Assembly: GCF_947493735.1 (NCBI RefSeq)
Contig: NZ_CANLSL010000012.1
Location: forward strand, 1 to 64,000
DNA length: 64,000 nt
Direction: 5' to 3'
Source: an uncultured Acinetobacter sp.
Lineage (GTDB): Bacteria > Pseudomonadota > Gammaproteobacteria > Pseudomonadales > Moraxellaceae
Below the pieces are notes generated by a model, which saw only the letters and a program-made list of their open reading frames with translations, was not told the origin of the DNA and ran no database searches. A program made the position numbers and the translations under genes. Of this stretch, positions 17,455-26,824 are shown one piece after another; within the stretch, counting starts at the first letter, position 1, and each line of letters opens with the position of its first letter.

Positions 17455-18126
17455 CCTGTAAGTAAACACCCCAAATTAATAATTCAATTATAAAAGTGGA
17501 GTTAGTTGAAGTAATTCCAAAGGAAAGCTGGCATTTTTAAGGCAAAGCTTGCCACATCTAAACGACAGGGAATTATAGAACGCAGGACATAAAAATACAA
17601 ACGAACAAACGAAAAACTTGTTTAAAATTACCGTATTGAGAATTATTTTCATTATTATAAATTGCAATAAATTCCACATTTTATGGCTAAATTGGCACAT
17701 TTCAAAATACATATACCCTAGACAAAAGTTGAATTTTTTAATGTGCTACTTTTTAGGTATAAACTTGTTTGTTTTATGCTTTTATATTGATCAGTAGCTT
17801 TTGCCCAGGATAAATCTCCTTACAATTGTTTGAATCAATTTTTGTCATTTTGCAGTAAGCTTGCCTACTGCAAATGTACAAACAGCACCCAAAAAGTAAG
17901 CAAGCGAAGTGACTAATCTGTTCAAGTACATTCTTATTTGTGTTTTTTTTAGACAAAACAACCATTTTTGAGATGAAATTGTCATATTTTCTATGTATTG
18001 AGAATTGACAAAATGTGAACACTCACTAAGCTTATACTGTTTTTTGCAACAGTCTGATTGACTTTGTATAACAACGCACATTTCGGATCAGATTTTATAC
18101 TTTCACCAGGACAGGAGAGATTTTGA
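17455..18126. other. Divergent promoter region between sdhC and gltA
   Basis: About 670 very AT-rich bases serve two TCA operons. Several short frames occur on the minus strand but none has a ribosome site or protein-like composition. It contains a Fur-like site at 17638-17656. gltA has AGGAGAG before its ATG. I cannot place the promoters confidently. Confidence 0.6.
17638..17656 (-). promoter_or_regulatory. Candidate Fur box upstream of the sdh operon
   Basis: On the minus strand it reads AATAATGAAAATAATTCTC, matching the 19-bp Fur consensus GATAATGATAATCATTATC at 15 positions. The distance to sdhC suits a promoter with a moderate leader. Confidence 0.4.
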
Positions 18127-19395
18127 ATGTCTGAAACTACTGGCAAAAAAGCCATATTAGAGCTTGATGGCAAAAAAATTGAACTTCCAATTTACAGCGG
18201 TACATTAGGTCCCGATGTCATTGATGTAAGCGGCATTTTGAAAGAAGGTCATTTCACATTTGATCCTGGTTTCATGGCAACTTCAGCCTGTGAATCTAAA
18301 ATTACATACATTGATGGTGACAAAGGTGTTCTCCTACACCGCGGTTATCCTATCGACCAATTGGCAACTAAAGCTGATTACTTAGATACTTGCTATTTAT
18401 TGCTTAATGGTGAACTCCCAACCGCTGAGCAAAAGCAATCTTTTGAAAAGAAAATCCGTAACCATACGATGGTTCACGACCAAGTTAGCCGATTCTTCAA
18501 CGGTTTCCGTCGTGATGCACATCCGATGGCGATTATGGTTGGTGTTGTTGGTGCGCTTTCTGCGTTCTATCACAACAGCTTGGATATCGAAAACATTGAC
18601 CACCGTGATATTACAGCGGTACGCCTTGTTGCTAAAATTCCAACTTTGGCAGCGTGGAGCTACAAATACACAATTGGTCAACCGTTTGTTTATCCAAACA
18701 ATGACTTGAACTACGCTGAGAACTTTTTATACATGATGTTCTCTACGCCTGCTGACAAAGACTACAAGGTTAATCCTGTGCTTGCAAAAGCGATGGATCG
18801 TATCTTTACTTTGCATGCAGACCATGAGCAAAATGCGTCAACTTCGACTGTACGTCTAGCTGGTTCAACTGGTGCAAACCCATACGCGTGTATCGCTTCT
18901 GGTATTGCCGCACTTTGGGGACCTGCGCACGGTGGTGCAAACGAAGCTGTTCTTCGCATGCTTGATGAAATCGGCACGAAAGACAATGTTGCTGAGTTCA
19001 TGGAAAAAGTAAAACGCAAAGAAGTGAAATTGATGGGCTTCGGTCACCGCGTGTATAAAAACTTTGACCCACGTGCTAAGGTCATGAAACAAACATGTGA
19101 CGAAGTACTTGAAGCGCTTGGCATCAATGATCCACAGCTTGAATTAGCAATGGAACTTGAGCGTATTGCACTTAACGATCCGTACTTCGTAGAACGTAAA
19201 CTTTATCCAAATGTTGACTTCTATTCAGGTATCATCTTGAAAGCAATCGGTATTCCAACAGAAATGTTCACCGTAATCTTTGCACTTGCACGTACAGTTG
19301 GTTGGATCAGCCACTGGTTAGAAATGCACTCTGCACCATACAAGATCGGTCGTCCACGTCAGTTGTACACTGGTCCTGCTCAGCGTGACATCTAA
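18127..19395 (+). CDS. gltA: Citrate synthase (type II)
   Basis: A 422-residue enzyme that condenses oxaloacetate with acetyl-CoA. The length and N-terminal beta domain ([19 protein letters not shown]) fit the hexameric, NADH-sensitive type II form of gram-negative bacteria. Catalytic segments are [23 protein letters not shown] (first His), [15 protein letters not shown] (second His) and NVDFYSG (Asp). It is divergent from sdhCDAB and is followed by a terminator at 19417. Confidence 0.97.
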   Translation: MSETTGKKAILELDGKKIELPIYSGTLGPDVIDVSGILKEGHFTFDPGFMATSACESKITYIDGDKGVLLHRGYPIDQLATKADYLDTCYLLLNGELPTAEQKQSFEKKIRNHTMVHDQVSRFFNGFRRDAHPMAIMVGVVGALSAFYHNSLDIENIDHRDITAVRLVAKIPTLAAWSYKYTIGQPFVYPNNDLNYAENFLYMMFSTPADKDYKVNPVLAKAMDRIFTLHADHEQNASTSTVRLAGSTGANPYACIASGIAALWGPAHGGANEAVLRMLDEIGTKDNVAEFMEKVKRKEVKLMGFGHRVYKNFDPRAKVMKQTCDEVLEALGINDPQLELAMELERIALNDPYFVERKLYPNVDFYSGIILKAIGIPTEMFTVIFALARTVGWISHWLEMHSAPYKIGRPRQLYTGPAQRDI

Positions 19396-19416
19396 GTTAT
19401 AGCTGCACAGTGAAAT

Positions 19417-19447
19417 AAAAAAGCGTCCAATAAGGGCGCTTTTTTTA
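19417..19447 (+). terminator. Terminator of gltA
   Basis: The stem AGCGTCC / GGGCGCT (one G-T pair) is followed by six T. Confidence 0.8.
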
Positions 19448-19491
19448 TGCTCAAATCTCATTCAAAATGATTTCTGGCGCTTCTATAGTTT

Positions 19492-19974
19492 TTATTTTTT
19501 CGAATTAATATAAGGAGAGCTTGGTAAAAAAGGGATACATTGTCGAAGTGATTCGCACTCCTCTCCTCGGTTTATCCGCATAAAATAATCCTGCACCATC
19601 TGCGCTTGTTGCTCAATACCATAGTTGAGAAAGGACTTACCAAGCTTGATCACATATTTATAACGACGATCAAATAGTGCTTTTTTGATAACAGAAATGC
19701 CCTGTTCCACTTGCCATACATGCGTCAGCTCATGAATCAACCAAGATTGCAACTCAAGACTTTCCTCAGAAAAATCCGCTTTCCAGTCCTGGCGATTAAA
19801 ATAAATATGACCATTTGGACTGATCGCATAATGTGGCATCACCAAACGATGCACGACGATCTCTACCTTTGCATAATCTATGTGATTGCCAAAAATCGTT
19901 TTGGCAAAATCAATTTCACCAGCAGTAAGTTTTCGTCGCTTACTCACAAACCACTGACTAAACATTGTTGACAT
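19492..19974 (-). CDS. Zincin-like protein with HEXXH motif, function unknown
   Basis: A 160-residue soluble protein from ATG 19974; an in-frame GTG 18 bases upstream is less likely. SWLIHELTHVWQVEQG (about 78-93) is a HEXXH zinc-peptidase-like motif. A third ligand is not obvious, though EQQAQMVQDY (about 125-134) offers a downstream Glu. Similar short proteins are annotated as vgr-related or hypothetical in Acinetobacter. No signal peptide, and no type VI secretion genes are adjacent. A predicted role as peptidase is inference. Confidence 0.65.
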   Translation of the reverse strand: MSTMFSQWFVSKRRKLTAGEIDFAKTIFGNHIDYAKVEIVVHRLVMPHYAISPNGHIYFNRQDWKADFSEESLELQSWLIHELTHVWQVEQGISVIKKALFDRRYKYVIKLGKSFLNYGIEQQAQMVQDYFMRINRGEECESLRQCIPFLPSSPYINSKK

Positions 19975-20035
19975 CGTAAAATTGTATTCCACTTAAGTTT
20001 TGCTATTTTTTCGAAATGATAGTTGGTTTAAACAA

Positions 20036-20180
20036 AAAACCACCTAAAACACTAGGATTTACAGTGAATTTTCTCATACAATAGCATGGATTTTAATGAT
20101 TAAACTGTACACTGTTTGCGTATCCATTTTACTTAGATATGCTTAGTACCATGTTTTATTTTTTTTGCTAAGGTGGTTTT
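20036..20180. repeat. 10-bp inverted repeat in the nadE upstream region
   Basis: AAAACCACCT (20036-20045) and AGGTGGTTTT (20171-20180) are 125 bp apart in the gap upstream of nadE. They may be paired operator half-sites or chance. Confidence 0.35.
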
Positions 20181-20251
20181 AGGACAATACAAGATAAGAA
20201 AATTTGTCCAAACCACAAATAATCATCCTGAAAAATAGGAAACTTTTTAGA

Positions 20252-21877
20252 ATGCGTAATTTTAAAATTGCTCTCGCCCAGTTCTCTCCACTGGTCGGTG
20301 ATATTCAGCAAAACGCTGAAAACATGTTGCAACAAGCGAAACAAGCAGCTGAATATGGTGCAAACATCATTGTTTTCCCTGAACTTGCTTTGATCGGCTA
20401 TCCGCCTGAAGATTTATTACTGCGTCCAAGTCTAGCAGGACGTATCGAACAAGGTCTAAAGCATCTTGCTCAAGTGAAGAATATTTTGATCGTTGTTGGC
20501 TATGTGCATGTTGATGAAGAAGGTAAGCGCTACAACGCTGCGGCATTGCTCCATAATGGTCAAATCATCGGTCGCTATCACAAACAGAATTTGCCGAACT
20601 ATAGCGTATTTGATGAACAACGCTATTTTGAAATCGGTCATCAATATCTGATCTTTGAACATCAAAGTCACAAATTCGGCGTTCTCATCTGCGAAGATAT
20701 TTGGGTTGAGAAAAACACCAAGCAACTCAAATCACTCGGTGCTGAAACGATTTTGGTACTTAATGCTTCACCATATGAAGCTGGTAAACCTCAACAACGT
20801 CAACAATTGGTCAGCAAACTTGCTGCCGAAAATGATCTATGCATCGTTTATGTCAACCAAGTCGGCGGGCAGGATGATTTGATTTTTGACGGTGCTTCAA
20901 CAGTCATTAATCAAAATGGTGATGTGGTGGCACGTGCCAAACTCACCGAATCCGATTTGCTCATAGTTGATTTTGACGCTGAGAAAAAACAATATCTACA
21001 GCAAAAGTTTGAACCTGCATTAGATACCATTCCTGAGATTTATCAACTTTTGGTCATGGCTGTTCGTGATTATGTCAATAATTCAGGCTTTCCAGGTGTG
21101 GTGCTTGGGTTATCTGGCGGTATTGATTCAGCATTGACTTTGGCAATCGCTGTGGACGCATTAGGTGCAGATCGTGTACAAGCGGTGATGATGCCGTATA
21201 CCTACACCGCACAGATGAGTGTTGAAGATGCTGCCGAGCAAGCACAGCGCTTAGGAATTACCTTTGGCATCGCAGAGATTAACCCGATTGTGAATGGCTT
21301 TATGCAGACGCTTTATCCATTCTTCGGCGACAGCCCAATGGATACTACAGAAGAAAACCTACAAGCTCGCTCACGTGGTACTTTGCTAATGGCGTTGTCA
21401 AATAAGTTTGGCAATCTCGTCCTTGCCACAGGCAATAAGTCTGAATTCGCAGTCGGCTACTGCACGCTGTATGGCGATATGGTTGGTGGCATTGCCCCGC
21501 TCAAAGACGTTTATAAGACGATTGTTTTTGAATTGGCAAAATACCGCAACTCGATCGCCAAAACGCCTGTGATTCCTGAGCGTGTCATCACTCGTCCGCC
21601 GTCAGCTGAGCTTCGTCCAGATCAAAAAGATCACGACTCGTTGCCTGCTTATGATGTTTTAGATTCGATTTTGTATATGTACATCGAAGAAGATTTGAGT
21701 CAAGATAGCATCGTGGCAAAAGGCTTTGACGCTGACGTGGTGAGTAAAGTCATCAAACTTGTAGATCGTAACGAATACAAACGTCGTCAAGGTGCAATTG
21801 GACCACGTATTAGTTCTCGTGCATTCGGTCGGGAGCGTCGCTACCCGATTGTCAATGGATGGAAAGCAGGTGTCTGA
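20252..21877 (+). CDS. nadE: Glutamine-dependent NAD+ synthetase
   Basis: A 541-residue two-domain enzyme from ATG 20252 (TAGGAAAC upstream). It amidates nicotinic acid adenine dinucleotide to NAD. The N-terminal nitrilase-type glutaminase has the Glu in FPELALIGY, Lys in YHKQNLPNY and Cys in LICEDIW. The C-terminal ATP-pyrophosphatase synthetase has LGLSGGIDSALTLAIA (about 280-295), GNKSEFAVGYCTLYGD and the C-terminal KRRQGAIGPRIS. Ammonia made by the first domain is used by the second. The next gene overlaps its 3' end. Confidence 0.95.
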   Translation: MRNFKIALAQFSPLVGDIQQNAENMLQQAKQAAEYGANIIVFPELALIGYPPEDLLLRPSLAGRIEQGLKHLAQVKNILIVVGYVHVDEEGKRYNAAALLHNGQIIGRYHKQNLPNYSVFDEQRYFEIGHQYLIFEHQSHKFGVLICEDIWVEKNTKQLKSLGAETILVLNASPYEAGKPQQRQQLVSKLAAENDLCIVYVNQVGGQDDLIFDGASTVINQNGDVVARAKLTESDLLIVDFDAEKKQYLQQKFEPALDTIPEIYQLLVMAVRDYVNNSGFPGVVLGLSGGIDSALTLAIAVDALGADRVQAVMMPYTYTAQMSVEDAAEQAQRLGITFGIAEINPIVNGFMQTLYPFFGDSPMDTTEENLQARSRGTLLMALSNKFGNLVLATGNKSEFAVGYCTLYGDMVGGIAPLKDVYKTIVFELAKYRNSIAKTPVIPERVITRPPSAELRPDQKDHDSLPAYDVLDSILYMYIEEDLSQDSIVAKGFDADVVSKVIKLVDRNEYKRRQGAIGPRISSRAFGRERRYPIVNGWKAGV

Positions 21878-22883
21878 AGCACAGCAAATCGTAGATCAAC
21901 TCTATCGCTTGCAAAAGCAATATTTCAAAGACATGTTGTTGGGTGAAAATGCCCAACAACTGCAACGAGAACGTGTCGCTCATTTTTTCCAAATCATTGA
22001 TACCATTACGCTCAATCAAATCATAGACGTGAAGCAACTGGTCGGTGTTGTACAAAGCCAAGTCTATAAAATCAATCTAAAACCTGCCCTACTCAGTGTG
22101 ATTGGTGAGATTGCGCAGAATATCCATTTTAAGCTGAATGAAACTACTGCACCTCTAGCAAGCTTTGCGAGTGATCAGCAAATAGAGCATTGGCTTCGCA
22201 AGATATTAGAACTTGATGAAGTGTTCGATTACATTAGAACTCAGATCGAACATACCCCTCAAATCCGAAGCCTCTGCGCTTACTGGATTAATCAAAATAT
22301 CGAGCACTTTAGCCCTAAAAATCTACATCAAGTGTCTGAAAAAACCTTAGACCGACTGCCTGCATCGTTACAGCGATTTTTCCATGCGCAAGCGCAGAAG
22401 CTCGAAGAGCAAATCGAAATCAGAGCCGCTCAACTTTTCCAGCAACAACTTTTATTTTTATTTAATTTAGAAAAAGAAGAATATCTCACACTGGGTATGA
22501 GCCTATGGGAAAGTATTAAATACAAATCTGTTGCCGAATTTACCAATATGGCGTCGCCACTAGATAGTGAAGAGTTATTTATTCTAAGTTATGAGTTTTG
22601 GAAGGATTTTCGTCATAACGATACTTTTCAGCAGATCATTAAAGAGGGCATTCATTACTTCTACGACACCTTCGCAGAAGAAACGATTTATGAGCTGTTC
22701 CTTGCTACAGGTTTAAAAATAGAAGACATTCAGCTGGAAGCAGAACGTTTTGCACCGAGTATCTTGAAGCGTCTAGATGAGTTAAATCTACTCGATGCTT
22801 TTATTGATCAAATAATTCAACCATTTTTCCAAGCTGAACAGACAATTGATCAAGTGAACCAAATACTAAACATTAAATCTTAA
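21855..22883 (+). CDS. Conserved helical protein of unknown function
   Basis: About 342 residues from ATG 21855, which overlaps the nadE 3' end by 23 bases. GTG 21870, preceded by GGAAAG and giving a smaller overlap, is an equally good start. The product is almost all predicted helix, rich in Gln, Glu, Leu and Phe, with no signal peptide, membrane span or catalytic motif that I recognise. The tight overlap implies co-translation with nadE. I do not assign a function. Confidence 0.6.
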   Translation: MDGKQVSEAQQIVDQLYRLQKQYFKDMLLGENAQQLQRERVAHFFQIIDTITLNQIIDVKQLVGVVQSQVYKINLKPALLSVIGEIAQNIHFKLNETTAPLASFASDQQIEHWLRKILELDEVFDYIRTQIEHTPQIRSLCAYWINQNIEHFSPKNLHQVSEKTLDRLPASLQRFFHAQAQKLEEQIEIRAAQLFQQQLLFLFNLEKEEYLTLGMSLWESIKYKSVAEFTNMASPLDSEELFILSYEFWKDFRHNDTFQQIIKEGIHYFYDTFAEETIYELFLATGLKIEDIQLEAERFAPSILKRLDELNLLDAFIDQIIQPFFQAEQTIDQVNQILNIKS

Positions 22884-23125
22884 TTTTTATTCGATAATCA
22901 ACTTATTCTATTTGTATGTGATTTTATAAAAAGTTCGTTAAATTCTTGGCGTAAATTGGGCGTTATTTCACGGCAGAAAGTACCGTTTTTGACTGTTTTT
23001 GTCGAGTATTATTTTTAGGTAAAGTTTATGGATTGATACTACTTATACTCATACTGTCACGTCAAAACACAACAAAGCACGCTGTAAACCACTAAATATA
23101 AAGCACTTTTTGCAAAGCAAAAAAA

Positions 23126-23152
23126 AGGTCATACATGGGAGTATGACCTATA
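23126..23152 (-). terminator. Terminator of tRNA-Met
   Basis: The arms AGGTCATAC and GTATGACCT surround a six-base loop, with a T run on the minus strand just past the tRNA 3' end. Confidence 0.8.
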
Positions 23153-23156
23153 AAAA

Positions 23157-23233
23157 TGGTGGCTATGACGAGACTTGAACTTGTGACCCCCGCATTATGA
23201 GTGCGGTGCTCTAACCAACTGAGCTACATAGCC
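23157..23233 (-). tRNA. tRNA-Met (CAT), elongator type
   Basis: Folds as a full cloverleaf: acceptor GGCTATG / CATAGCC with encoded ACCA end, D arm GCTC...GAGC, anticodon stem CCGCA / TGCGG and loop CTCATAA giving CAT, T loop TTCAAGT. The paired G1-C72 end and overall match to elongator tRNA-Met separate it from the initiator. A tRNA-Ile2 read by lysidine is the alternative. Confidence 0.92.
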
Positions 23234-23297
23234 GTAAACTGTGGGCGCATTATTATATTTTCAAAGCACTTCGTCAAGACTCTAAATAACTAAATGC

Positions 23298-24017
23298 TTA
23301 ATCTATAGTCGAAACCGTCTTAAAAATTTTTTCAACGACTTCCCTCACCGCTTGCTTTGCTCCAGAACGCTTTAAATTACCATGCGCAGCGATCAACGCA
23401 TCAAAATCAAGCTGAAGTAAATTTTGGAAATCTCCGTGCAATGAACGACCTTTGGGTGTGACCCGTTTTAGCCAAAAAGGGCCAATATTCATGCCTTGCT
23501 TAAACACCAATGAAAATGTTTTACGTGCTAAAAATGAGAATAAATGCTGATCACTATAATATTGCACACTGTCCGTTGTGATTAACAAATGATGTGCTTT
23601 GAGCAGTAGTGCAGCTTCTGGATAACGTGCCGACTCAAATATAAAAAATTCAGAATTAGGCAATGGACTTGGCGTTTCTGTTTCGATCAAATCTGTGATT
23701 TGAGGTGTTTTATAAGTCGATTGCCCCGCTTGCGCCCAAAATTCACATTGATAACGATCCACATAAAACGCATCATCTATGCCATGAAAGTCGCCCAATC
23801 GTATCACTCGCACAACTCGCCCTAGCGCATCAAGTTGTGATAAACCATGCGAATCAAGTCGTACAGGATTGATCAAGGTCAGCTCATTCTCAGCTGAAAT
23901 AATGATCATATTTCGATTGATTTGCATCAAAGGCATTAACTGTGCACTGCCACGTACCCAAAATACGCCATCATATAGTTTGCAAATATTGTCATGTATT
24001 GAAGCAATCGGGTGCAT
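23298..24017 (-). CDS. Metallo-beta-lactamase-fold-like protein without metal ligands
   Basis: A 239-residue soluble protein. The pattern KLYDGVFWVRGSAQLMPLMQINRNMIII, followed by SAENELTLINPVRLDSHGLSQLD, resembles the opening of the MBL fold, and LDFDALIAAHGN near the C-terminus resembles the MBL His motif (SHG). The HxHxDH zinc motif itself is missing; HGID at about 77 is all that remains of that region. This looks like a DUF4336-type or otherwise degenerate hydrolase relative. Function is unknown. The next gene upstream, a lipoprotein, is divergent. Confidence 0.55.
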   Translation of the reverse strand: MHPIASIHDNICKLYDGVFWVRGSAQLMPLMQINRNMIIISAENELTLINPVRLDSHGLSQLDALGRVVRVIRLGDFHGIDDAFYVDRYQCEFWAQAGQSTYKTPQITDLIETETPSPLPNSEFFIFESARYPEAALLLKAHHLLITTDSVQYYSDQHLFSFLARKTFSLVFKQGMNIGPFWLKRVTPKGRSLHGDFQNLLQLDFDALIAAHGNLKRSGAKQAVREVVEKIFKTVSTID

Positions 24018-24137
24018 TATGGTGCTACTTAAAAATTATGTTTGTTTTAAAAATTATTTCCCTTGAAGCATTGTTTTATCATCGTCCAAGATATGTCATA
24101 CTCAAAACTTCATATCATGAAGCAGGGATCAATTGAC

Positions 24138-24566
24138 ATGAATAAATTAGCATATCTTTTCACATTTATCAGCCCTGTACTCTTTCTTGGCTGTCAAACC
24201 ACAGTGCAACAATTCAACGGCAAATCAGGCTACGAAATCGTTTCTCAAAGCAAACAAACCACAACCCTCAAATACACACTCTCTGCGAATGCTGACCAAG
24301 CGAAAATTCAAGCCAAACTCCAAAGCGCATGCCAACAAGTGCTTGGTTCTGATAAAACGTATATGATCAATATTTTGGGAAGTAGTGAGGTCAACACTCA
24401 AGTGACCAATCCAAGTGCTCAAAGCGTGAATATCGGTCAAACGCGTGCAACATTCGGATTATCTAATACGCCAAGTCTATCAGGCACTGATGACTATGCT
24501 TCTCGTCAAGGGTTGGAAACTCAACCAAGAACGCTTAACGTCATTCTTTATACCTGTAGTGCTTAA
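24138..24566 (+). CDS. Small secreted lipoprotein
   Basis: A 142-residue protein starting at ATG 24138 (AGGGATC upstream). The N-terminus is a lipoprotein signal: MNKLAYLF, a hydrophobic core and the lipobox LFLGC with Cys at 19. The mature part is Ser/Thr/Gln-rich, with a pair of further Cys (SACQQV, YTCSA) that could form a disulfide. I do not recognise a family. Asn-Thr-rich beta-type composition suggests a periplasmic or surface-facing protein. Confidence 0.7.
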   Translation: MNKLAYLFTFISPVLFLGCQTTVQQFNGKSGYEIVSQSKQTTTLKYTLSANADQAKIQAKLQSACQQVLGSDKTYMINILGSSEVNTQVTNPSAQSVNIGQTRATFGLSNTPSLSGTDDYASRQGLETQPRTLNVILYTCSA

Positions 24567-24603
24567 AAGCCAAAACAGAAAAACTACCATTAATACATGA
24601 AAA

Positions 24604-24634
24604 AAGACGCTATTGATAAAATTTATAGCGTCTT
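24604..24634 (-). terminator. Terminator overlapping the methyltransferase stop
   Basis: The arms AAGACGCTAT (24604-24613) and ATAGCGTCTT (24625-24634) start inside the last codons of the methyltransferase gene, with a T run following on the minus strand. Confidence 0.7.
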
Positions 24635-25288
24635 ATAAAAACTGACATTGCGAAACTCTTTGGCTTCATCGAGATCAGGCCAAGTCGTCGCACTACGTTC
24701 ATCAATTTTCATATAGTTTGGATGGCTAAAATTTTTCACACGACTATCTGCAACCCACACTTCTGGTGCAAATTTTTGAAATTCATCGAGAAAGAAGCGA
24801 TTGCATTGGTCGTATAAAACATCTGCGGCTAAAAGTACATCGACCTGTTCGGCTTGATACAAATCATCTAAATATTCTAATTCAACTTGATTCAGTTTGG
24901 CATTCTCACGACATGACTCAAGACTGACCAAATCAATATCACAACAAATGACTCGTTTCGCACCTGCTAGCTTTGCAGCAATCGCCACTACACCCGAGCC
25001 TGCACCGAAATCCAAAACTACTTTATCTTTGACATGATGTGGCTCTGCTAACAGCCACTGCGCCATCGCCAAACCTGACGCCCAGCAGAAAATCCAATAC
25101 GGCGTTTCATTCCAAATCTTGCGAATGACTTCAACATCTAAGCGATCATTAGAAAATACAGGCGGAATCAACCACAACTGGATTGGCGTATCAGGCAAAT
25201 ATTGTGCTGTTAATTCACAGTTTGGAATGACTTGATGGAGCGCATCCAACAGTTGCTGTGGTGCGCTCAGATGAGTAATCGTCTTCAC
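24623..25288 (-). CDS. Class I SAM-dependent methyltransferase (PrmA/ETFB-lysine type)
   Basis: A 221-residue methyltransferase. The SAM motif VLDFGAGSGVVAIAAKLAG (about 91-109) is followed by the acidic ribose contact RVICCDID. LLAADVLYDQ (about 150-159) is motif IV, as in protein-lysine methyltransferases related to PrmA and mitochondrial ETFB-KMT. It starts three bases after the folD stop, so the two are co-transcribed. The substrate cannot be told from sequence. Confidence 0.8.
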   Translation of the reverse strand: MKTITHLSAPQQLLDALHQVIPNCELTAQYLPDTPIQLWLIPPVFSNDRLDVEVIRKIWNETPYWIFCWASGLAMAQWLLAEPHHVKDKVVLDFGAGSGVVAIAAKLAGAKRVICCDIDLVSLESCRENAKLNQVELEYLDDLYQAEQVDVLLAADVLYDQCNRFFLDEFQKFAPEVWVADSRVKNFSHPNYMKIDERSATTWPDLDEAKEFRNVSFYKTL

Positions 25289-25291
25289 TAA

Positions 25292-26140
25292 TTAGCCAAA
25301 TGCTTTTTCAGCAGCTTCTACTGTTTGGCGAATTAATGTGGTAATGGTCATTGGACCAACGCCTCCCGGTACAGGTGTATACGCAGAAGCGATGTCTTCA
25401 ATGCCTTGTAATTCGATATCGCCGACACCACCACCGTCACGTGGGTGGAAACCTGCATCAACAACGACTGCACCTTGTTTTATCCAGTCTTTCTTGATCA
25501 GCTCCGCTTTACCCACTGCACCGACGACGATATCAGCTTGCTTCACCAACTCTGCAAGGTTTTGCGTACGTGAATGGCAAATCGTCACTGTCGCATTGGC
25601 TTGGAGTAACATCATTGCCATTGGTTTACCCAAGATCGCCGAACGACCAACCACCACCGCATGTTTACCTGCGATCTCAATGCCATATTCTTTAAGAGTG
25701 GTCATGATACCTTGTGGCGTTGCAGAACCGTATGCAGGCTCACCCATCGCCATACGACCAAAGCCAAGACAAGTCACCCCATCGACATCTTTTTCAAGGC
25801 TGATTGCATCAAAACACGCACGTTCATCAATCTGTTCAGGCACTGGATGTTGAAGCAAAATACCATGTACGTCAGGATTGGCATTAAGTTTTTCAATTTC
25901 TGCTAAAAGCTGTTCAGTGGTGGTGCTTTGTGGTAGTTCAATTTTTAAAGAATCCATACCCACACGACGACAAGCATTGCCCTTCATACGTACATAAGTC
26001 GCCGATGCACCATCATCACCGACTAAGATGGTCGCCAAAATTGGTGTACGACCAGTTTTGGTTTTTAATGCCTCTACACGAGTCAATAAATCTGCTTCAA
26101 TTTTATTTGCTAACGCACGACCATCCAATACCAATGCCAC
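25292..26140 (-). CDS. folD: Bifunctional methylenetetrahydrofolate dehydrogenase/cyclohydrolase
   Basis: 282 residues from the GTG at 26140 (GGAGACAG upstream), giving [11 protein letters not shown] as the N-terminus and the usual length; the frame is open further upstream but is not protein-like. The enzyme interconverts 5,10-methylene-, methenyl- and 10-formyl-tetrahydrofolate with NADP. Signatures are [15 protein letters not shown] (catalytic Lys), [23 protein letters not shown] and the NADP site [29 protein letters not shown] is the C-terminal signature. Confidence 0.95.
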   Translation of the reverse strand: MALVLDGRALANKIEADLLTRVEALKTKTGRTPILATILVGDDGASATYVRMKGNACRRVGMDSLKIELPQSTTTEQLLAEIEKLNANPDVHGILLQHPVPEQIDERACFDAISLEKDVDGVTCLGFGRMAMGEPAYGSATPQGIMTTLKEYGIEIAGKHAVVVGRSAILGKPMAMMLLQANATVTICHSRTQNLAELVKQADIVVGAVGKAELIKKDWIKQGAVVVDAGFHPRDGGGVGDIELQGIEDIASAYTPVPGGVGPMTITTLIRQTVEAAEKAFG

Positions 26141-26293
26141 AGCCTGTCTCCACGATTCAACAAAAAATTTTAATGTGCAAATCATACATGAAAAACTTTC
26201 TAAATTGCGCTTAGATGTTGTTTTTCTGTGCATATTCTCAGCCGATAGTATTGTTTTTTTCTCAAAGGTTGCTAATATGTGCTTCACCAATAT

Positions 26294-26367
26294 GGCGGGG
26301 TGGCAGAGTGGTCATGCAGCGGACTGCAACTCCGTGTACGCCGGTTCGATTCCGACCTCCGCCTCCA
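26294..26367 (+). tRNA. tRNA-Cys (GCA)
   Basis: Cloverleaf with acceptor GGCGGGG / CCTCCGCC, anticodon loop CTGCAAC giving GCA, T loop TTCGATT and encoded TCCA end. It is divergent from folD and 55 bp before tRNA-Leu, so both probably share a transcript. Confidence 0.95.
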
Positions 26368-26422
26368 AAATTGGTCAGTCTAAGCATAAAGACATTAAAT
26401 AAATTGCACACTTAGAATGTAC

Positions 26423-26508
26423 GCCCGGGTGGTGAAATAGGTAGACACAGGGGATTTAAAATCCCCCGCCCTCAAAGCGTGCCGGTTCGAGTCCGGCCCC
26501 GGGCACCA
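26423..26508 (+). tRNA. tRNA-Leu (TAA)
   Basis: An 86-base class II tRNA: acceptor GCCCGGG / CCCGGGC with encoded ACCA, anticodon stem GGGGA / TCCCC with loop TTTAAAA giving TAA, and a long variable arm. A terminator follows at 26552. Confidence 0.95.
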
Positions 26509-26551
26509 TTTTATGGTGACATCAAATTATTGAATAAAGTTTGATGTAAAA

Positions 26552-26577
26552 TGACTAGCTTAATTGCTAGTTTTTTT
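26552..26577 (+). terminator. Terminator of the tRNA-Cys/tRNA-Leu transcript
   Basis: The stem ACTAGC / GCTAGT with a six-base loop is followed by seven T. Confidence 0.8.
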
Positions 26578-26775
26578 ATGCCTAAAATTTTGATAATACC
26601 CATAAGATATTGTTATTTATATATTTTCAAACAAACCAAATAATTTTTGTAAATGTAAGTTTTCACCTCATTCTGCACTAATTTATACTTTATTTTGCAC
26701 TAAATTGGAATCTTCACATATTTCTTAACTTCGAACATAATGTTTAAATCCGCCCGGATAGATATTAAACAATCA

Positions 26776-26807
26776 AAATCCTTCGACTGATTCAATCGAA
26801 GGATTTC
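26776..26807 (-). terminator. Terminator of clpB
   Basis: The arms AAATCCTTCGA and TCGAAGGATTT lie 18 bp past the clpB stop, with TTTTGATT on the minus strand. Confidence 0.75.
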
Positions 26808-26824
26808 AATATGACACTTAACAG

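Larger units (their letters stand above)
26509..26824. other. Intergenic region with two terminators
   Basis: About 316 bases between tRNA-Leu and the convergent clpB hold the tRNA terminator (26552-26577) and the clpB terminator (26776-26807). The middle is AT-rich with nothing else visible. Confidence 0.6.

Noticed and set aside
18005-18038. TTGACA/TATACT promoter before gltA
   Set aside because: The spacing is 22 bp, too long for a standard sigma-70 promoter.
17488-18081. Several short minus-strand frames in the sdhC-gltA gap
   Set aside because: They are AT-driven, Cys/Phe-rich by chance and overlap each other; the gap is better explained as promoters.
22187-22209. GCATTGGCTTCGCAAGATAT, similar to the 22-bp insert of the IS
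   Set aside because: It lies within a normal coding segment (EHWLRKILEL) and lacks the palindromic core, so chance likeness is more likely.
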